A DNA stretch of 33,159 nt, taken from the NCBI GenBank assembly GCA_025936175.1, contig JAICTV010000030.1:1-33159 (forward strand), read 5' to 3'. The position numbers and the translations under genes are program-made. How positions within the stretch are numbered: position 1 is the first letter of the stretch; the number at the start of each line of letters is the position of its first letter. Origin of the DNA: Phycisphaerae bacterium (GTDB taxonomy: Bacteria; Planctomycetota; Phycisphaerae; Tepidisphaerales; Tepidisphaeraceae). This document shows positions 13,079 to 22,697 of the stretch, one piece after another. A model generated the notes under the pieces. That model saw only the letters and a list, made by a program, of their open reading frames with translations, was not told the DNA's origin and searched no databases.

Positions 13079-15634
13079 ATGCGTCGTCTCCTGGCGGGGC
13101 TGATCCTTCTGGCATTGAGCTTCCCTGCGATCGCCTTCGCCGATCTCAAAGGCGAGGTCGAGAGCATTGGGTTTGGCTCGCTCTACCGTCCCAACTGCTG
13201 GGTGCCGATGCTCGTGCGCGTCGCTGCCGAGAAGAGCGGCACGTATCAGATCCGCGTCATCCAGGAAGACCTCGATCGCGATCACGAGATCTTTCGCGAG
13301 GACATCTCCCTCACCGGCTCCGAGGACGGCAAAGCCGAGCAGCGCTTCTGGATGTATTTCATCCCGCAGCCGACCGACGGCGGGCTGCCGGACCAGAGCA
13401 ACGGCGGGACGCTGCGCGATCTCCAGCAGCAGCTCAAGGTCATCCTCTGCGACGAAAAAGGCCGCCAGCTCATCCAGCTTCCGATCACGCAGACGATCCT
13501 GAACATCGAGAAGGTGCAGGCGGGACCGTTCACGTCGCCCAAGGGCGTGAAGCTGATCCTGGCCGTCTCAGACGGCGCGGCACAGCCGATCTGGCGCGAT
13601 TACCAGCAGGCGATCGGGACGATGGAGGACACGGTGTTCGTCACCGTGCGATCAGTCGATCTGCCGGAAGACGTGCGCGGGTACGAGATGGTCGATGCGG
13701 TCGTGTACCTGGGCGCGACGGTGCCCGATCCGGCGAAAGCGAGCGATGAGAAGCGGTTCCGCGCGCTGCAGAACTACGTTCGCGGCGGCGGGCACCTGGT
13801 CGTCTGTCAGCCGGCGCAGCGGGATACGACCGCGCCGCTGGCGGACCTGCTGCCCGTCGAAGTGAAGGAGATCGCGCCGCGGACCGATCTCGAGCCGCTG
13901 AAAACGCTCGCGACGGAAAAGTATCAACAGCAGCTTCGCGCGGCGCAATCGGATCAGATCGACACCGGCTTCAACGGCGAGGGCCAGCGCCGCCGGCGTG
14001 AGGACTGGTCGCTCGTACAAGGGCCGTTCATGTTCGCCCGCGCAGAACCGAAGCCGGGCGCGGTCGTCGAGATGAAGTTGAACTGGGGCGGCGGCGAGGA
14101 GACGCCCTACCTTGCGCGCATCGGCTACGGGCTTGGGTGCGTGACGTGGGTGGCGCACGATCTTTCCGATCCCGCGATCACCAGCCACGCGAAATCCGGT
14201 TGGCCGTGGGTGTGGGACAAGGTCCTCAACTTCCACAACGACCTGATCATCGTTGACAACCAGACGAGTGAGCCGCAGAAGCGGCCGTACTGGGGCGCGC
14301 CGGCGTACATGGATGTCGGGCACGCGCTGCTGGAAGGGATGGACCTGGCGAGCAAGAGCCGCGTGCTGGTCTCGATCGCGGTCGTCTTCTTCATCGCCTA
14401 CTGGGTGGTCGCCGGTCCGGGCGTTTATTTCTACCTGCTGACCAAATCGCGCCCGCAACTGAGCTGGTTCCTGTTCGCGTTCTCCGCGGTGGTGGCGACG
14501 GTGCTGACGGTGCTGGTGGTGAAGCTCGTCGTCCGCGGCGCGCCGGAACTGCATCACGTGACGGTCGTGCGCGGGACGGCAAACGAGCCGAACGAGATCA
14601 TCAGCCGCTTCGGCTTGTACATCCCGCGCGACGGCGCGCAGGAGATTGCGCTGCCGGAGGTCGCGCCCAAGAACGTCAGCTACCTGGTCGCCTACCCGCA
14701 GCATCCGCAGCAGCAGCAGAGCGACGTCGAGTTCCCGGCACAGATCCCGTACGTCGTGCCGATTCACGATGCGAACGAGGAAGGACCCGTTGAAATCAGC
14801 GTTCCCTATCGCAGCACGCTCAAGAAGTTCTATGCACGCCGCATCGGCCAAGCGGGCGGCACGATCGCCGGCCGCGGGCGATTGCGGATGACCGAAGGCG
14901 GCAGGAATCTCATCGAGGGACTCGTCACGAACGCGACAGAGAAGCGGCTTCGCAACGTGTACTTCGCTTACTACGACGATGCCGAAGGCGTGAAAGATGA
15001 TGCGATCTTCTATCTTCCGACCTGGGAGAAGGGGCAAACGCTGGATTTGAATGAACTCAACGACAACACGATGAAGTTCATCCGCGATGCGACCGACAAG
15101 AGCGAGAGCAACTTGGCCGCGACGCCGGAACAGAAATTTCGTCTTCGCGGGGTGCTCGGCAAGCCGGGCAGCGACATCGGCTGGTCGAGCTACTGGTTTT
15201 CGAAGCTGAGAGTGACCGGTTACGCCCCGAGTTCGACGGTTGACGACCTCGGCCACGACATCAAGATTTCCTTCCCGCTCCTGAGCCTCTTCGGCCACCT
15301 GCCGGCGGTGAAAAACCAGGCGAACGGTCAGCAGGATCGCGTCGAAGTGCTTCGCCGCGGGGCGCGCGACTTCGACATCTCCGCCGCCGTCACCGCGGGT
15401 AAGATGGTCGTCCTCGCCGAAGCCGAGGGCGATCAGCCGCTGCCCTTCCCGCTCAAGGTCGAAGGTCAAAAAGTTGAAGGCAAAGGGACAACCTTCTACC
15501 AGTTCGTGCTCCCGATGGATCACATTGCTCAAGCAACGACACAGCCGACGGGGCAACCCGCGACGACGCAATCGGCGACAACGCAGCCCGTCGCATCCGT
15601 TTCAGGTTCGGAGGTTTCGCCATGGCGGCCGTGA
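13079..15634 (+). CDS. Large membrane-anchored protein of an ABC-2 export operon
   Basis: This 851-residue protein has a signal peptide (MRRLLAGLILLALSFPAIAFA), then a beta-rich exported region (about 22-200) and a segment AVVYLGATVPDPAKA followed by ALQNYVRGGGHLVVCQ (about 210-245). The latter resembles the glutamine-amidotransferase-like fold in GldG/DUF4350-type proteins. Two membrane helices follow at about 425-447 and 462-482, with a further extracytoplasmic beta-rich half and a Thr/Gln/Pro-rich tail with repeated TTQP. No enzymatic residues were recognised. Its 3' end overlaps the ATPase start by 13 bp, and an ABC-2 permease follows, so it is probably the accessory subunit of that exporter. 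The specific role is unknown. Confidence 0.82.
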   Translation: MRRLLAGLILLALSFPAIAFADLKGEVESIGFGSLYRPNCWVPMLVRVAAEKSGTYQIRVIQEDLDRDHEIFREDISLTGSEDGKAEQRFWMYFIPQPTDGGLPDQSNGGTLRDLQQQLKVILCDEKGRQLIQLPITQTILNIEKVQAGPFTSPKGVKLILAVSDGAAQPIWRDYQQAIGTMEDTVFVTVRSVDLPEDVRGYEMVDAVVYLGATVPDPAKASDEKRFRALQNYVRGGGHLVVCQPAQRDTTAPLADLLPVEVKEIAPRTDLEPLKTLATEKYQQQLRAAQSDQIDTGFNGEGQRRRREDWSLVQGPFMFARAEPKPGAVVEMKLNWGGGEETPYLARIGYGLGCVTWVAHDLSDPAITSHAKSGWPWVWDKVLNFHNDLIIVDNQTSEPQKRPYWGAPAYMDVGHALLEGMDLASKSRVLVSIAVVFFIAYWVVAGPGVYFYLLTKSRPQLSWFLFAFSAVVATVLTVLVVKLVVRGAPELHHVTVVRGTANEPNEIISRFGLYIPRDGAQEIALPEVAPKNVSYLVAYPQHPQQQQSDVEFPAQIPYVVPIHDANEEGPVEISVPYRSTLKKFYARRIGQAGGTIAGRGRLRMTEGGRNLIEGLVTNATEKRLRNVYFAYYDDAEGVKDDAIFYLPTWEKGQTLDLNELNDNTMKFIRDATDKSESNLAATPEQKFRLRGVLGKPGSDIGWSSYWFSKLRVTGYAPSSTVDDLGHDIKISFPLLSLFGHLPAVKNQANGQQDRVEVLRRGARDFDISAAVTAGKMVVLAEAEGDQPLPFPLKVEGQKVEGKGTTFYQFVLPMDHIAQATTQPTGQPATTQSATTQPVASVSGSEVSPWRP

Positions 15635-16557
15635 TCAAGACCGTCAACCTCACCAAGCGTTACGGCACGCTCGTGGCGTTGTCGAACCTGAACCTCGAGA
15701 TCAACGAGGGCGATTGCTTCGGATTCATCGGCCCCAACGGCGCGGGCAAGACAACCACCATCAAGGTCCTCGCCACGCTGCTCCAGCCGACCTGGGGCGA
15801 GGCGCGCATCTGCGATCTGGTCGTCGGATATCAGTCGCGGCAGATCCGCCCGCTGATCGGTTACGTCCCGGATTATTTCGGCGCGTACGAGGACATGGTG
15901 GTCCAGGAGTACATGGAGTTCTTCGCCGCCGCTTACAACATTCACGGCACCGCGCGGACGAAGGTCGTCAACGACGTGCTGGAGCTGACGGACCTGGCGT
16001 ACAAGCGCGACGCCGCCGTCGATGGCCTGTCGCGCGGGATGAAGCAGCGGCTGTCGATTGCGCGCGTGCTCGTGCACGACCCAAAAGTCCTGCTGCTCGA
16101 CGAGCCCGCCGGCAACCTCGACCCCCGGGCGCGCATCGAGATGCGCGAGCTGCTCAAGGAGCTTCGGCGGATGGGCAAGACCATCCTGATCTCCTCGCAC
16201 ATCCTGCCGGAGCTCCAGGATTTGTGTAACACCGTCGGCATCATCGAGCGCGGCGAGTTGATCTACTCCGGCCCGTGGACCGACATCGTCAAGCGCGCCA
16301 AGACCGGCACCGTGCTGCACGTCGCCGTCGTCCACAACCAGGAGCTCGCCGCCGCGATGCTCAGCCAGGACCCCAACGTGGTGAACGTGACGGCGAACAA
16401 CGGACACATGGAAGTCGCGCTGAAAGACGGCGTGAACGATTACACGTTCATCCCGCAGCGGCTGATCCAGGGTGGGTTCAAGTTGACGTTGCTGAAGGAA
16501 GAAGAGGTCAACCTCGAGACGGCGTTTATGCGGCTGACCAAGGGAATGGTTCAATAG
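15622..16557 (+). CDS. ABC-2 type exporter ATPase
   Basis: This 311-residue ATP-binding subunit has Walker A GPNGAGKTT (37-45), signature LSRGM (136-140), Walker B VLLLDEP (156-162) and H-loop His193. The usual Q-loop Gln position reads VPDYFG (Asp84), a variant common in ABC-2/CcmA-like ATPases. The C-terminal extension of about 90 residues is typical of DrrA/GldA relatives. The start has a GGAGG ribosome site. The start codon lies inside the end of the preceding gene, implying translational coupling. It should energise the double permease encoded next. Confidence 0.93.
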   Translation: MAAVIKTVNLTKRYGTLVALSNLNLEINEGDCFGFIGPNGAGKTTTIKVLATLLQPTWGEARICDLVVGYQSRQIRPLIGYVPDYFGAYEDMVVQEYMEFFAAAYNIHGTARTKVVNDVLELTDLAYKRDAAVDGLSRGMKQRLSIARVLVHDPKVLLLDEPAGNLDPRARIEMRELLKELRRMGKTILISSHILPELQDLCNTVGIIERGELIYSGPWTDIVKRAKTGTVLHVAVVHNQELAAAMLSQDPNVVNVTANNGHMEVALKDGVNDYTFIPQRLIQGGFKLTLLKEEEVNLETAFMRLTKGMVQ

Positions 16558-16568
16558 CCTGCGCGAAT

Positions 16569-16669
16569 CGTGGCTTGGGCGTCTCGCCCGAGCGTTCTCG
16601 CGGAGCGATCTTTCATTTGAAAGCGAGCGGCTCAAGCCGCGAATGCTCGGGCGAGACGCCCAAGCCACG
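16569..16669. repeat. Long inverted repeat with 29-bp arms
   Basis: Arms 16569-16597 and 16641-16669 match at 28 of 29 positions; the core is GGCTTGGGCGTCTCGCCC. A 43-bp centre contains CTTTCATTTGAAAG. It separates the ATPase and permease genes of one operon, so it may trim or attenuate the transcript. It looks like a dispersed element of a different family from those at 2461 and 10836. Confidence 0.7.
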
Positions 16670-16688
16670 GAAGTAGTAGCGATCGCAC

Positions 16689-18776
16689 ATGCTGGGAGTA
16701 GGCGATTACGTCTGGCGTCTTGTTCCCGCGAATCCGATTCTGCTGCGCGTTGTCGAAGCGGCAGGGAAGCGGCGGCGGGATTTGTTCGTGCGCTGCGGGT
16801 ATCTCGCGCTTCTGATCCTCGTTGTGATCTTTGCTCTGATCGGCTCCGGCGCGACCGTCGGCGGCGGGAGTCTTGGCGATCTGGCCAAGGTTTCGGCGCG
16901 GATCTTTCAACAGATGAGCTATCTCCAGCTCGGCCTCGTCGCGCTGCTCGCGCCTGTCTTCACTGCGGGCGCGATCACGCAGGAGAAGGACAGCCAGACT
17001 TATGACATCCTCCTCGCCACGCCGCTGACCAACGGCCAGATCGTCCTCGGCTCGCTGCTCTCGCGGCTGTTCTTCGTCATCGCCCTGCTCGTCAGCGGCA
17101 TCCCGATTTTTTCCATCACGCAGATCTTCGGCGGCGTGGCGATCCGCAGCATCGTGATGTCGTTCCTCATCGCCGCCTCCACCACCTTCGTCACCGGGTC
17201 GCTGGCGATGGCGATCGCGACGTTCAAAGTCGGCACGCGCCGGACGATCTTCAGCTTCTACCTTTTCATCGTGATCTACCTGGTCGGCGGATTTCTGCTC
17301 GACCGGCTCGACTTTTTCCACTTCAACGTGCAGCTCGATCAATCGACCGTCGCGCGCTCCGGCACGAGCTGGCTGACCGGGATTCACCCGTTCCTCGCGC
17401 TGCGCACGCTCTTCCACGAGCAGGGCTACACGCCGCCCGAGATCGCCACGCTGCCGGCCGACCTGCGCAACGACTGGCTGTGGAGCTGGTATCTCTCCAG
17501 CCCCGACACCTTCTACTGCTGGTTCATGTTCTTCCTCAGCTCCGTGCTGATCCTGCCGTCGATCGCGCTGCTTCGTCGCATGGCGCAATCCACCACCGGC
17601 ATCAAGACGTGGGTGCTCCAGCAGCTCAAGCTCAAGAGCGCCGACCAGACCCGCAAGCCGCGCTACGTCTGGCAGAATCCGATCGCCTGGCGCGAGGCGA
17701 GGACCAAAGCCTCCGCATCGCGCGCGTCGCTGCTGCGGTACGGCTTCATCACGGCGGGCCTCGTCGGCGCGATCGTGCTGGTCGTCATGTTCAGCAAGGA
17801 AACGCTTCAAGGCGAGTACATCAACCCGAGCAGCTACGACGCCAGCCGCAATCTGATCTCGATCATCAACGGCGACAAGGCGACGACCTATCGCGTCGCG
17901 TCCAACATCGCCGTCACGATCAACAAGCAGGAGGCAAGCACCGACGCACTGCACGGCCGCTACGTCGTCGACGCCAAGGGTTTTGGCAGCAAGGGCGAGC
18001 TGGCCAGCGTCAACCTGACCGAAATCCCCCGTCGGCTCGGCGCCGCCGAGACACGAAGCTTTTTGCTGGGCTCGGTGATCGTCGAATTCGCGGTCATCCT
18101 GCTGATCGTCACCAACGCCGCCGCCTCCACTGTCACGCGCGAGAAGGAGGACGGCAGCCTCGACATGCTGCTGACCACGCCGATCACCAGCCGCTATTAC
18201 ATCTGGGGAAAACTGCGCGGCCTGGTCAGCTACGTGCTGCCGCTGGTTGCGGTGCCGGTGGTCAGCGCGCTCATCTTCATCGGGCACGACGCGATTCGGA
18301 AGCTGCAGTCGGACGACCCGTCGTTCCAGTGGATCGTCTTCCCCGAATCGGTGCTGATCCTGCCCGGTCTGCTGATCATCGTGGCGGCGTTCGCGAGCAT
18401 CCTCGGCATGCAGATGTCGCTGCGCTGCCGCACGACCGTGCGCGCGGTGATGAGCAGCGTGGGGATCGTGATGGCGATCTGCGGCGGGCTCGCGTGGTGC
18501 GGGTACAGCGCCCTGACGGGCTTCCGCGCCGGCGAAGCGAGCCTCGTGGTCGGTTCGTTCAGCCCCTTCACCATTTTGACCGTGCTGATCGACCCCGGAA
18601 CGTACGGCGGCCGCCTCTTCCAATCCGGCGCCGGCTCCGGCGACGCCAGCGAAGGGCGCATCATCGTTCTGATCTTCGCCTGGATCGCCACCGGCGCTTA
18701 CGCGCTGGTGGTATGGACCATGTACAAGAGCATGGTGAAGAACTTCGACATGACCATCCGCCGCCAGAGCCGCTGA
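16689..18776 (+). CDS. Double-length ABC-2 permease
   Basis: This 695-residue integral membrane protein appears to be two ABC-2 permease halves in tandem. Each half has the conserved cytoplasmic segment: ITQEKDSQTYDILLATPLTN at about residues 97-117 and VTREKEDGSLDMLLTTPIT at about 479-497, each followed by several membrane helices. The halves are joined by a cytoplasmic linker around 300-340. An extracytoplasmic loop of about 90 residues opens the second half. Together with the ATPase and the large membrane-anchored protein upstream it forms a complete exporter of the Gld/Nos/CcmB-like ABC-2 class. The cargo is unknown. No strong ribosome site precedes the ATG. Confidence 0.9.
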   Translation: MLGVGDYVWRLVPANPILLRVVEAAGKRRRDLFVRCGYLALLILVVIFALIGSGATVGGGSLGDLAKVSARIFQQMSYLQLGLVALLAPVFTAGAITQEKDSQTYDILLATPLTNGQIVLGSLLSRLFFVIALLVSGIPIFSITQIFGGVAIRSIVMSFLIAASTTFVTGSLAMAIATFKVGTRRTIFSFYLFIVIYLVGGFLLDRLDFFHFNVQLDQSTVARSGTSWLTGIHPFLALRTLFHEQGYTPPEIATLPADLRNDWLWSWYLSSPDTFYCWFMFFLSSVLILPSIALLRRMAQSTTGIKTWVLQQLKLKSADQTRKPRYVWQNPIAWREARTKASASRASLLRYGFITAGLVGAIVLVVMFSKETLQGEYINPSSYDASRNLISIINGDKATTYRVASNIAVTINKQEASTDALHGRYVVDAKGFGSKGELASVNLTEIPRRLGAAETRSFLLGSVIVEFAVILLIVTNAAASTVTREKEDGSLDMLLTTPITSRYYIWGKLRGLVSYVLPLVAVPVVSALIFIGHDAIRKLQSDDPSFQWIVFPESVLILPGLLIIVAAFASILGMQMSLRCRTTVRAVMSSVGIVMAICGGLAWCGYSALTGFRAGEASLVVGSFSPFTILTVLIDPGTYGGRLFQSGAGSGDASEGRIIVLIFAWIATGAYALVVWTMYKSMVKNFDMTIRRQSR

Positions 18777-18815
18777 AACGGCGCATCGGTCGATTTATCG
18801 GGCCAATTCCGCCGA

Positions 18816-18821
18816 TATAAT
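18816..18821 (+). promoter_or_regulatory. TATAAT 4 nt before the glutamate dehydrogenase start
   Basis: A perfect TATAAT lies 4 nt before the ATG at 18826. The 49-bp gap to the previous gene has no recognisable ribosome site, which fits leaderless or near-leaderless transcription. Confidence 0.4.
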
Positions 18822-18825
18822 TGAT

Positions 18826-20112
18826 ATGACCCTCGCCCAAACCGATCGCCTCGCCCCGACGCATTTCCGCCATTCCGCCTTCTGGCAGAACGCGCACCTC
18901 TACTTCGATCGCGTCTTCCAGACGATGAGCCTCGATCAGACCTGGCGCTCGGTGCTGACCACCCCCAAGCGCGTGCTGAGCGTCTCCTGCCCCATCCGCC
19001 GGGATGACGGCACGATCCAGGTCTTCACCGGCTACCGCGCGCAGCACAACGGCGCGCGCGGGCCCTTCAAGGGCGGCATCCGCTACGACGTTTCGGTCAC
19101 GCAGGACGAGTGCATGGCGCTGGCGATGCTGCAGACCTGGAAGAACGCGCTGGTCGATCTCCCGTTCGGCGGCGCGAAGGGCGGCATCGTCTGCGATCCG
19201 AAGAAGCTGTCGATGACGGAGAAGGAGCGCCTCACCCGCCGCTACACCAGCGAGATCATGCCGATCATCGGGCCGAACATGGACATCCCGGCGCCCGATC
19301 TCGGCACGGATTCGCAAATCATGGCGTGGGTCCTCGACACCTACTCGATGATGGTCGGCCACCAGGAGCTGGGCGTCGTGACGGGCAAGCCGGTCGCCTG
19401 CGGCGGGAGCGTTGGCCGCGAAGACGCCACCGGCCGCGGCGTCATGAACATCCTGCGGAAATTCCTCGCGACGCAGAACAAGCAATTGAGCGACGTGCGC
19501 GTCGCCGTGCAGGGCTTCGGCAACGTCGGTTATCACAGCGCGCGCCTGCTCGACGACCGCGGCGCCACCGTCGTCGCCATCAGCGAACGCGCCAGCGCGA
19601 TCTATGACGAGAGCGGTATCGACGTCGAGGCCGCCGGCGCGTTCTACAAGGAGAACGGCACCCTCAAGGGCTTCGCCGGCGCCGACGAGATCGCCAACGA
19701 TGAGCTCCTCGCCTGCGACTGCGACGTGCTGATCCCCGCCGCGATGGAGAACACCATCGACGAGTCGATCGCGCCGCACATCAAGGCCCACACCGTCGTC
19801 GAAGGCGCCAACGGCCCCACCACGCCCAAGGCGGATGAGATCCTCCGCGACAACGGCGTCACCGTCCTTCCCGACATCCTCGCCAACGCCGGCGGCGTGA
19901 CCGTCAGCTACTTCGAATGGGTGCAGGGCCTCGACAACTATTTCTGGAACGCCAAGCGCGTTCAGGACGAGCTGCAGCGCGTGATGGAGTCGGCGTTCGA
20001 CCAGGTCAACGCCAAGGCCGACGAATCCGACTGCGACTACCGCACCGCCGCCTACACCATTGCGATCTCCCGCGTCGCCGAAGCCTGCCGGCTCAAGGGA
20101 CTTTTCCCGTGA
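18826..20112 (+). CDS. gdhA: NAD(P)-dependent glutamate dehydrogenase
   Basis: This is a 428-residue Glu/Leu/Phe/Val dehydrogenase that interconverts glutamate and 2-oxoglutarate plus ammonia in the cytosol. Diagnostic sequences are GPFKGGIRYD (79-88, substrate Lys82), PFGGAKGGI (113-121, catalytic Lys118), the following PDLGT, and the nucleotide-binding VQGFGNVG (228-235). Length and order match the small hexameric type. NAD versus NADP specificity cannot be decided by eye. It is a single gene after the ABC-2 operon. The 194 bp after its stop hold no recognisable gene or clear terminator, only two loose copies of GCTGAAAAG. Confidence 0.95.
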   Translation: MTLAQTDRLAPTHFRHSAFWQNAHLYFDRVFQTMSLDQTWRSVLTTPKRVLSVSCPIRRDDGTIQVFTGYRAQHNGARGPFKGGIRYDVSVTQDECMALAMLQTWKNALVDLPFGGAKGGIVCDPKKLSMTEKERLTRRYTSEIMPIIGPNMDIPAPDLGTDSQIMAWVLDTYSMMVGHQELGVVTGKPVACGGSVGREDATGRGVMNILRKFLATQNKQLSDVRVAVQGFGNVGYHSARLLDDRGATVVAISERASAIYDESGIDVEAAGAFYKENGTLKGFAGADEIANDELLACDCDVLIPAAMENTIDESIAPHIKAHTVVEGANGPTTPKADEILRDNGVTVLPDILANAGGVTVSYFEWVQGLDNYFWNAKRVQDELQRVMESAFDQVNAKADESDCDYRTAAYTIAISRVAEACRLKGLFP

Positions 20113-20306
20113 GATCGCACGCGCCTCCGCTCCAATTCGCGCCCATGGGGCAATCCACCACTCGTATCGGCAGCGCTGCCCCGAGATGATGGTCCGCGCG
20201 CTGAAAAGACGTCCCTTGCGCCGGCGCGACGGCCGCCCGCTGAAAAGCGCCACACCGGCTGACGTCGGACGCGTCGCGGTCGGACCGCAAGCCCACGTGC
20301 CGTAAC

Positions 20307-22697
20307 CTAAGGCGACGACTGAGCGACGCTCCGCCGCACCACCTCGATTGACGTCGGCAACGTCGTTGCCGGCACAAGCGAGACGTTTCTCATCTCCGCC
20401 CATTCGATCGGACGCGATTCGATCACGATGCGATCGACCTGCGCCACCGGCACGCGAAAGGTGTAATCGGCAAAGTTGCTGGCATCGACGCCAATCTGAA
20501 ATGCCTGGATCTCGCGACCATTCTTGAGCTTGGCGAGAATGTGCTCATCGCGCTCCCCGCCCGCCTCGGGGATCGGCGGCTGGATGCGCGCGACGGTTCG
20601 GCCGTTCGATTCGACCACGCGGGCGATGTGCCGCGCCGCGACCGCGCCGGCCTGTCGCGTCGCCGCGCCACCGCCGGTGAGTTCGTAGCGATCGTCCTCA
20701 TGAAACGCGCCGCGCGCCACGCCGATCCGCATCGTCGTCGACGTCTGCCCCGCCGGCAGCGCCGCGACGACATTCATCAACAGCGTCTTCTCATCGGAAG
20801 TCGTCCCGGTGGCGGTGGCCAGCGGCGGCGTCAGGCGGACGAGCAGGTCGTGATCGGCAGAACCTCCCGTCATCCGCAGCGCGACCCTGCGGCGGATCTG
20901 TCCCGTGATCGGACTGACGCCGGCGCCGTCAAGTCCGCGCAAATCGGGCGCCGCCGTCAAAGCGCCGTTGGCCGACCACCATTTCGCCGGCGAGGCTTCT
21001 GGATCGCTGAGCGCCAGCGTTTCTACGACGCTGCCGTCGGAGAACTGCACCGGGAAGGTCGGCCCCTCGGCCGTCGGCAGTCCCGTGACGTCGGTGCTGA
21101 TTCCGCGCTGCAGTGAGACGTTATTCACGTCGACGGTTTCGAATGGCCGCGTCACGCATCGCACCTGCGTCACGTCCGTCAGCTTGCAGTTGAAGCGGTA
21201 CCTGATGGGAAGCTGGTTGCTCAACTGTTGCAGGAGATTCGACGTGCTCTCGATGCCGGCGGGCAGCAGCTCCTTGCCGGAAACGATGACGGTGACGCGG
21301 CGCTCGCGCGGCTCTGTGGGATCGGGCGAGATCACGGCATCGACCACCGTTTGCCCTTTGTCCTCGCGCATGCCGCGAACGCTTATGTCACCGGCCGTCC
21401 CCTCCTGCGACGTCTTGGGAACCAGGACGAGTTCCGTGTCCCAATCCGGCTTGGCGATGGCGATGTGAAGCTTGGCGGTGGTGCGGTCGAAGGGGACGCC
21501 GCCGACCCACGTCAGCTCTTCGCGGCCGCTGCGCGAAGCCCATTGGGAACCGCTGGCGCGACTGGGGATCAAGCCGACCTCGACGGCGCGATCGCCCGCG
21601 CCTTGCACGTCCGCGACGACCATGAACGTTCGGCCGAGCGGATCGTTGATGCTCACCTTGCTCGCCCGTCGGGGATCGGCAACGGGGCCGGCCGTCGGCG
21701 AGCCGTCCGGGAGCCACCAGCCGCTCGCCGGCTGCGACTTCTCGCCGATCCCCACGATCTGCACGGTCGCGCCGCCGGCGAAGGTGAACCTCCACTTGGG
21801 CGCCGGCTGTTGCGCCGCCGGCACGGTCGCGACGATCGGCTGCGCGTCGGCGACGCGCATCTGCCGCGGCGTCGATGACGACGGCAATGCCGATTTCACC
21901 GCGACGACGCCACCGCCGACGCCGACGATCAGCACCGCCGCCAGCACGCCCACCGCCTTTGCTTTTTCCGTCGCCACGAGGACCATCGCTCCCTTCGAAA
22001 TCGCCGCCGACGATGTGCTCGTCGATGCGGCCGTGGTCGCGCCCGCGACGGCGCTCGCGGCGATCGCCTGCGCCAGCGCGATCGGCGCCGCCTTGACCGA
22101 TTCGCTCACCAGCGCGGCGGACAACGCCGCCGCGGAGACTGCGACGCCCCGCCGCTTGAAGAAATCGCGTAACCGATCGACCGCCCGGCTGACGCGCTTC
22201 CCCGCCGCCTCTTCCGAGATGCCCATCGCGTCCCCGACCTGTCGCAGCGACTTCTTCTCGAAGAATTTCAGCAGCAGCGCATCCCGATCCGCTGCCTTGA
22301 GCTTGTTCAAGCCCTCGTCCAGCAGCGGCGAAAGTTCTTCCAGCGCCCTGCCGCCGCCGTCACCGTCACCGCGATCGTCTCGATCATCCCGGGCCATCTG
22401 TGCGGCCCTCCGCTCGTGCTGTTGACGATGAATTTCGGCGCGGCGGGCGTTGGCGGCGCAGTAGCCGGTCGTCTTTAGCAGCCAGCCAGAGAGCGGCCGG
22501 TCCGTCGGCACCGATGCCGCCTTCTTCGACAGCACCATGAACGCCGCCTGCGCCACATCTTCCGCGAGCGCCGCGTCCTTGACCTGCCGTCGCGCCGCGG
22601 CGTAGACGAGATCGACGTACCGCCGCACGATCTTCGCGAACGCCTCGGACGAAGCGGTCATCACGTACTCACGGAGCAGCAACATCTCGTCGGTCAT
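20307..22697 (-). CDS. ECF sigma factor fused to membrane anchor and large C-terminal region
   Basis: This is a 796-residue protein. Residues 15-85 form sigma region 2 (EAFAKIVRRYVDLVYAAARR, then AEDVAQAAFMVL) and 120-182 form region 4 (ADRDALLLKFFEKKSLRQVGD, then GISEEAAGKRVSRAVDRLR). An Ala-rich stretch follows, then one membrane helix at about 246-268 (VGVLAAVLIVGVGGGVVAV). About 500 residues, predicted to be extracytoplasmic, come after it. That part starts with FTFAGGATVQIVGIG and resembles the C-terminal regions of other planctomycete ECF fusions; no enzyme motif was recognised. The design suggests a one-protein sensor in which the outer part controls a tethered or cleaved sigma factor. 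No separate anti-sigma gene is adjacent. Confidence 0.88.
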   Translation of the reverse strand: MTDEMLLLREYVMTASSEAFAKIVRRYVDLVYAAARRQVKDAALAEDVAQAAFMVLSKKAASVPTDRPLSGWLLKTTGYCAANARRAEIHRQQHERRAAQMARDDRDDRGDGDGGGRALEELSPLLDEGLNKLKAADRDALLLKFFEKKSLRQVGDAMGISEEAAGKRVSRAVDRLRDFFKRRGVAVSAAALSAALVSESVKAAPIALAQAIAASAVAGATTAASTSTSSAAISKGAMVLVATEKAKAVGVLAAVLIVGVGGGVVAVKSALPSSSTPRQMRVADAQPIVATVPAAQQPAPKWRFTFAGGATVQIVGIGEKSQPASGWWLPDGSPTAGPVADPRRASKVSINDPLGRTFMVVADVQGAGDRAVEVGLIPSRASGSQWASRSGREELTWVGGVPFDRTTAKLHIAIAKPDWDTELVLVPKTSQEGTAGDISVRGMREDKGQTVVDAVISPDPTEPRERRVTVIVSGKELLPAGIESTSNLLQQLSNQLPIRYRFNCKLTDVTQVRCVTRPFETVDVNNVSLQRGISTDVTGLPTAEGPTFPVQFSDGSVVETLALSDPEASPAKWWSANGALTAAPDLRGLDGAGVSPITGQIRRRVALRMTGGSADHDLLVRLTPPLATATGTTSDEKTLLMNVVAALPAGQTSTTMRIGVARGAFHEDDRYELTGGGAATRQAGAVAARHIARVVESNGRTVARIQPPIPEAGGERDEHILAKLKNGREIQAFQIGVDASNFADYTFRVPVAQVDRIVIESRPIEWAEMRNVSLVPATTLPTSIEVVRRSVAQSSP

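Noticed and set aside
13652-15571. 639-codon minus-strand frame
   Set aside because: It lies antisense to the ABC-2 accessory gene, which has a signal peptide, promoter and operon context. The antisense product shows only shadow composition.
16632-18623. 663-codon minus-strand frame
   Set aside because: It is antisense to the double permease, whose membrane helices and duplicated ABC-2 motifs are clear.
20113-20306. Intergenic region after glutamate dehydrogenase
   Set aside because: It was searched for small genes, hairpins and RNA. Only two loose GCTGAAAAG copies were found, which is not enough for a feature.
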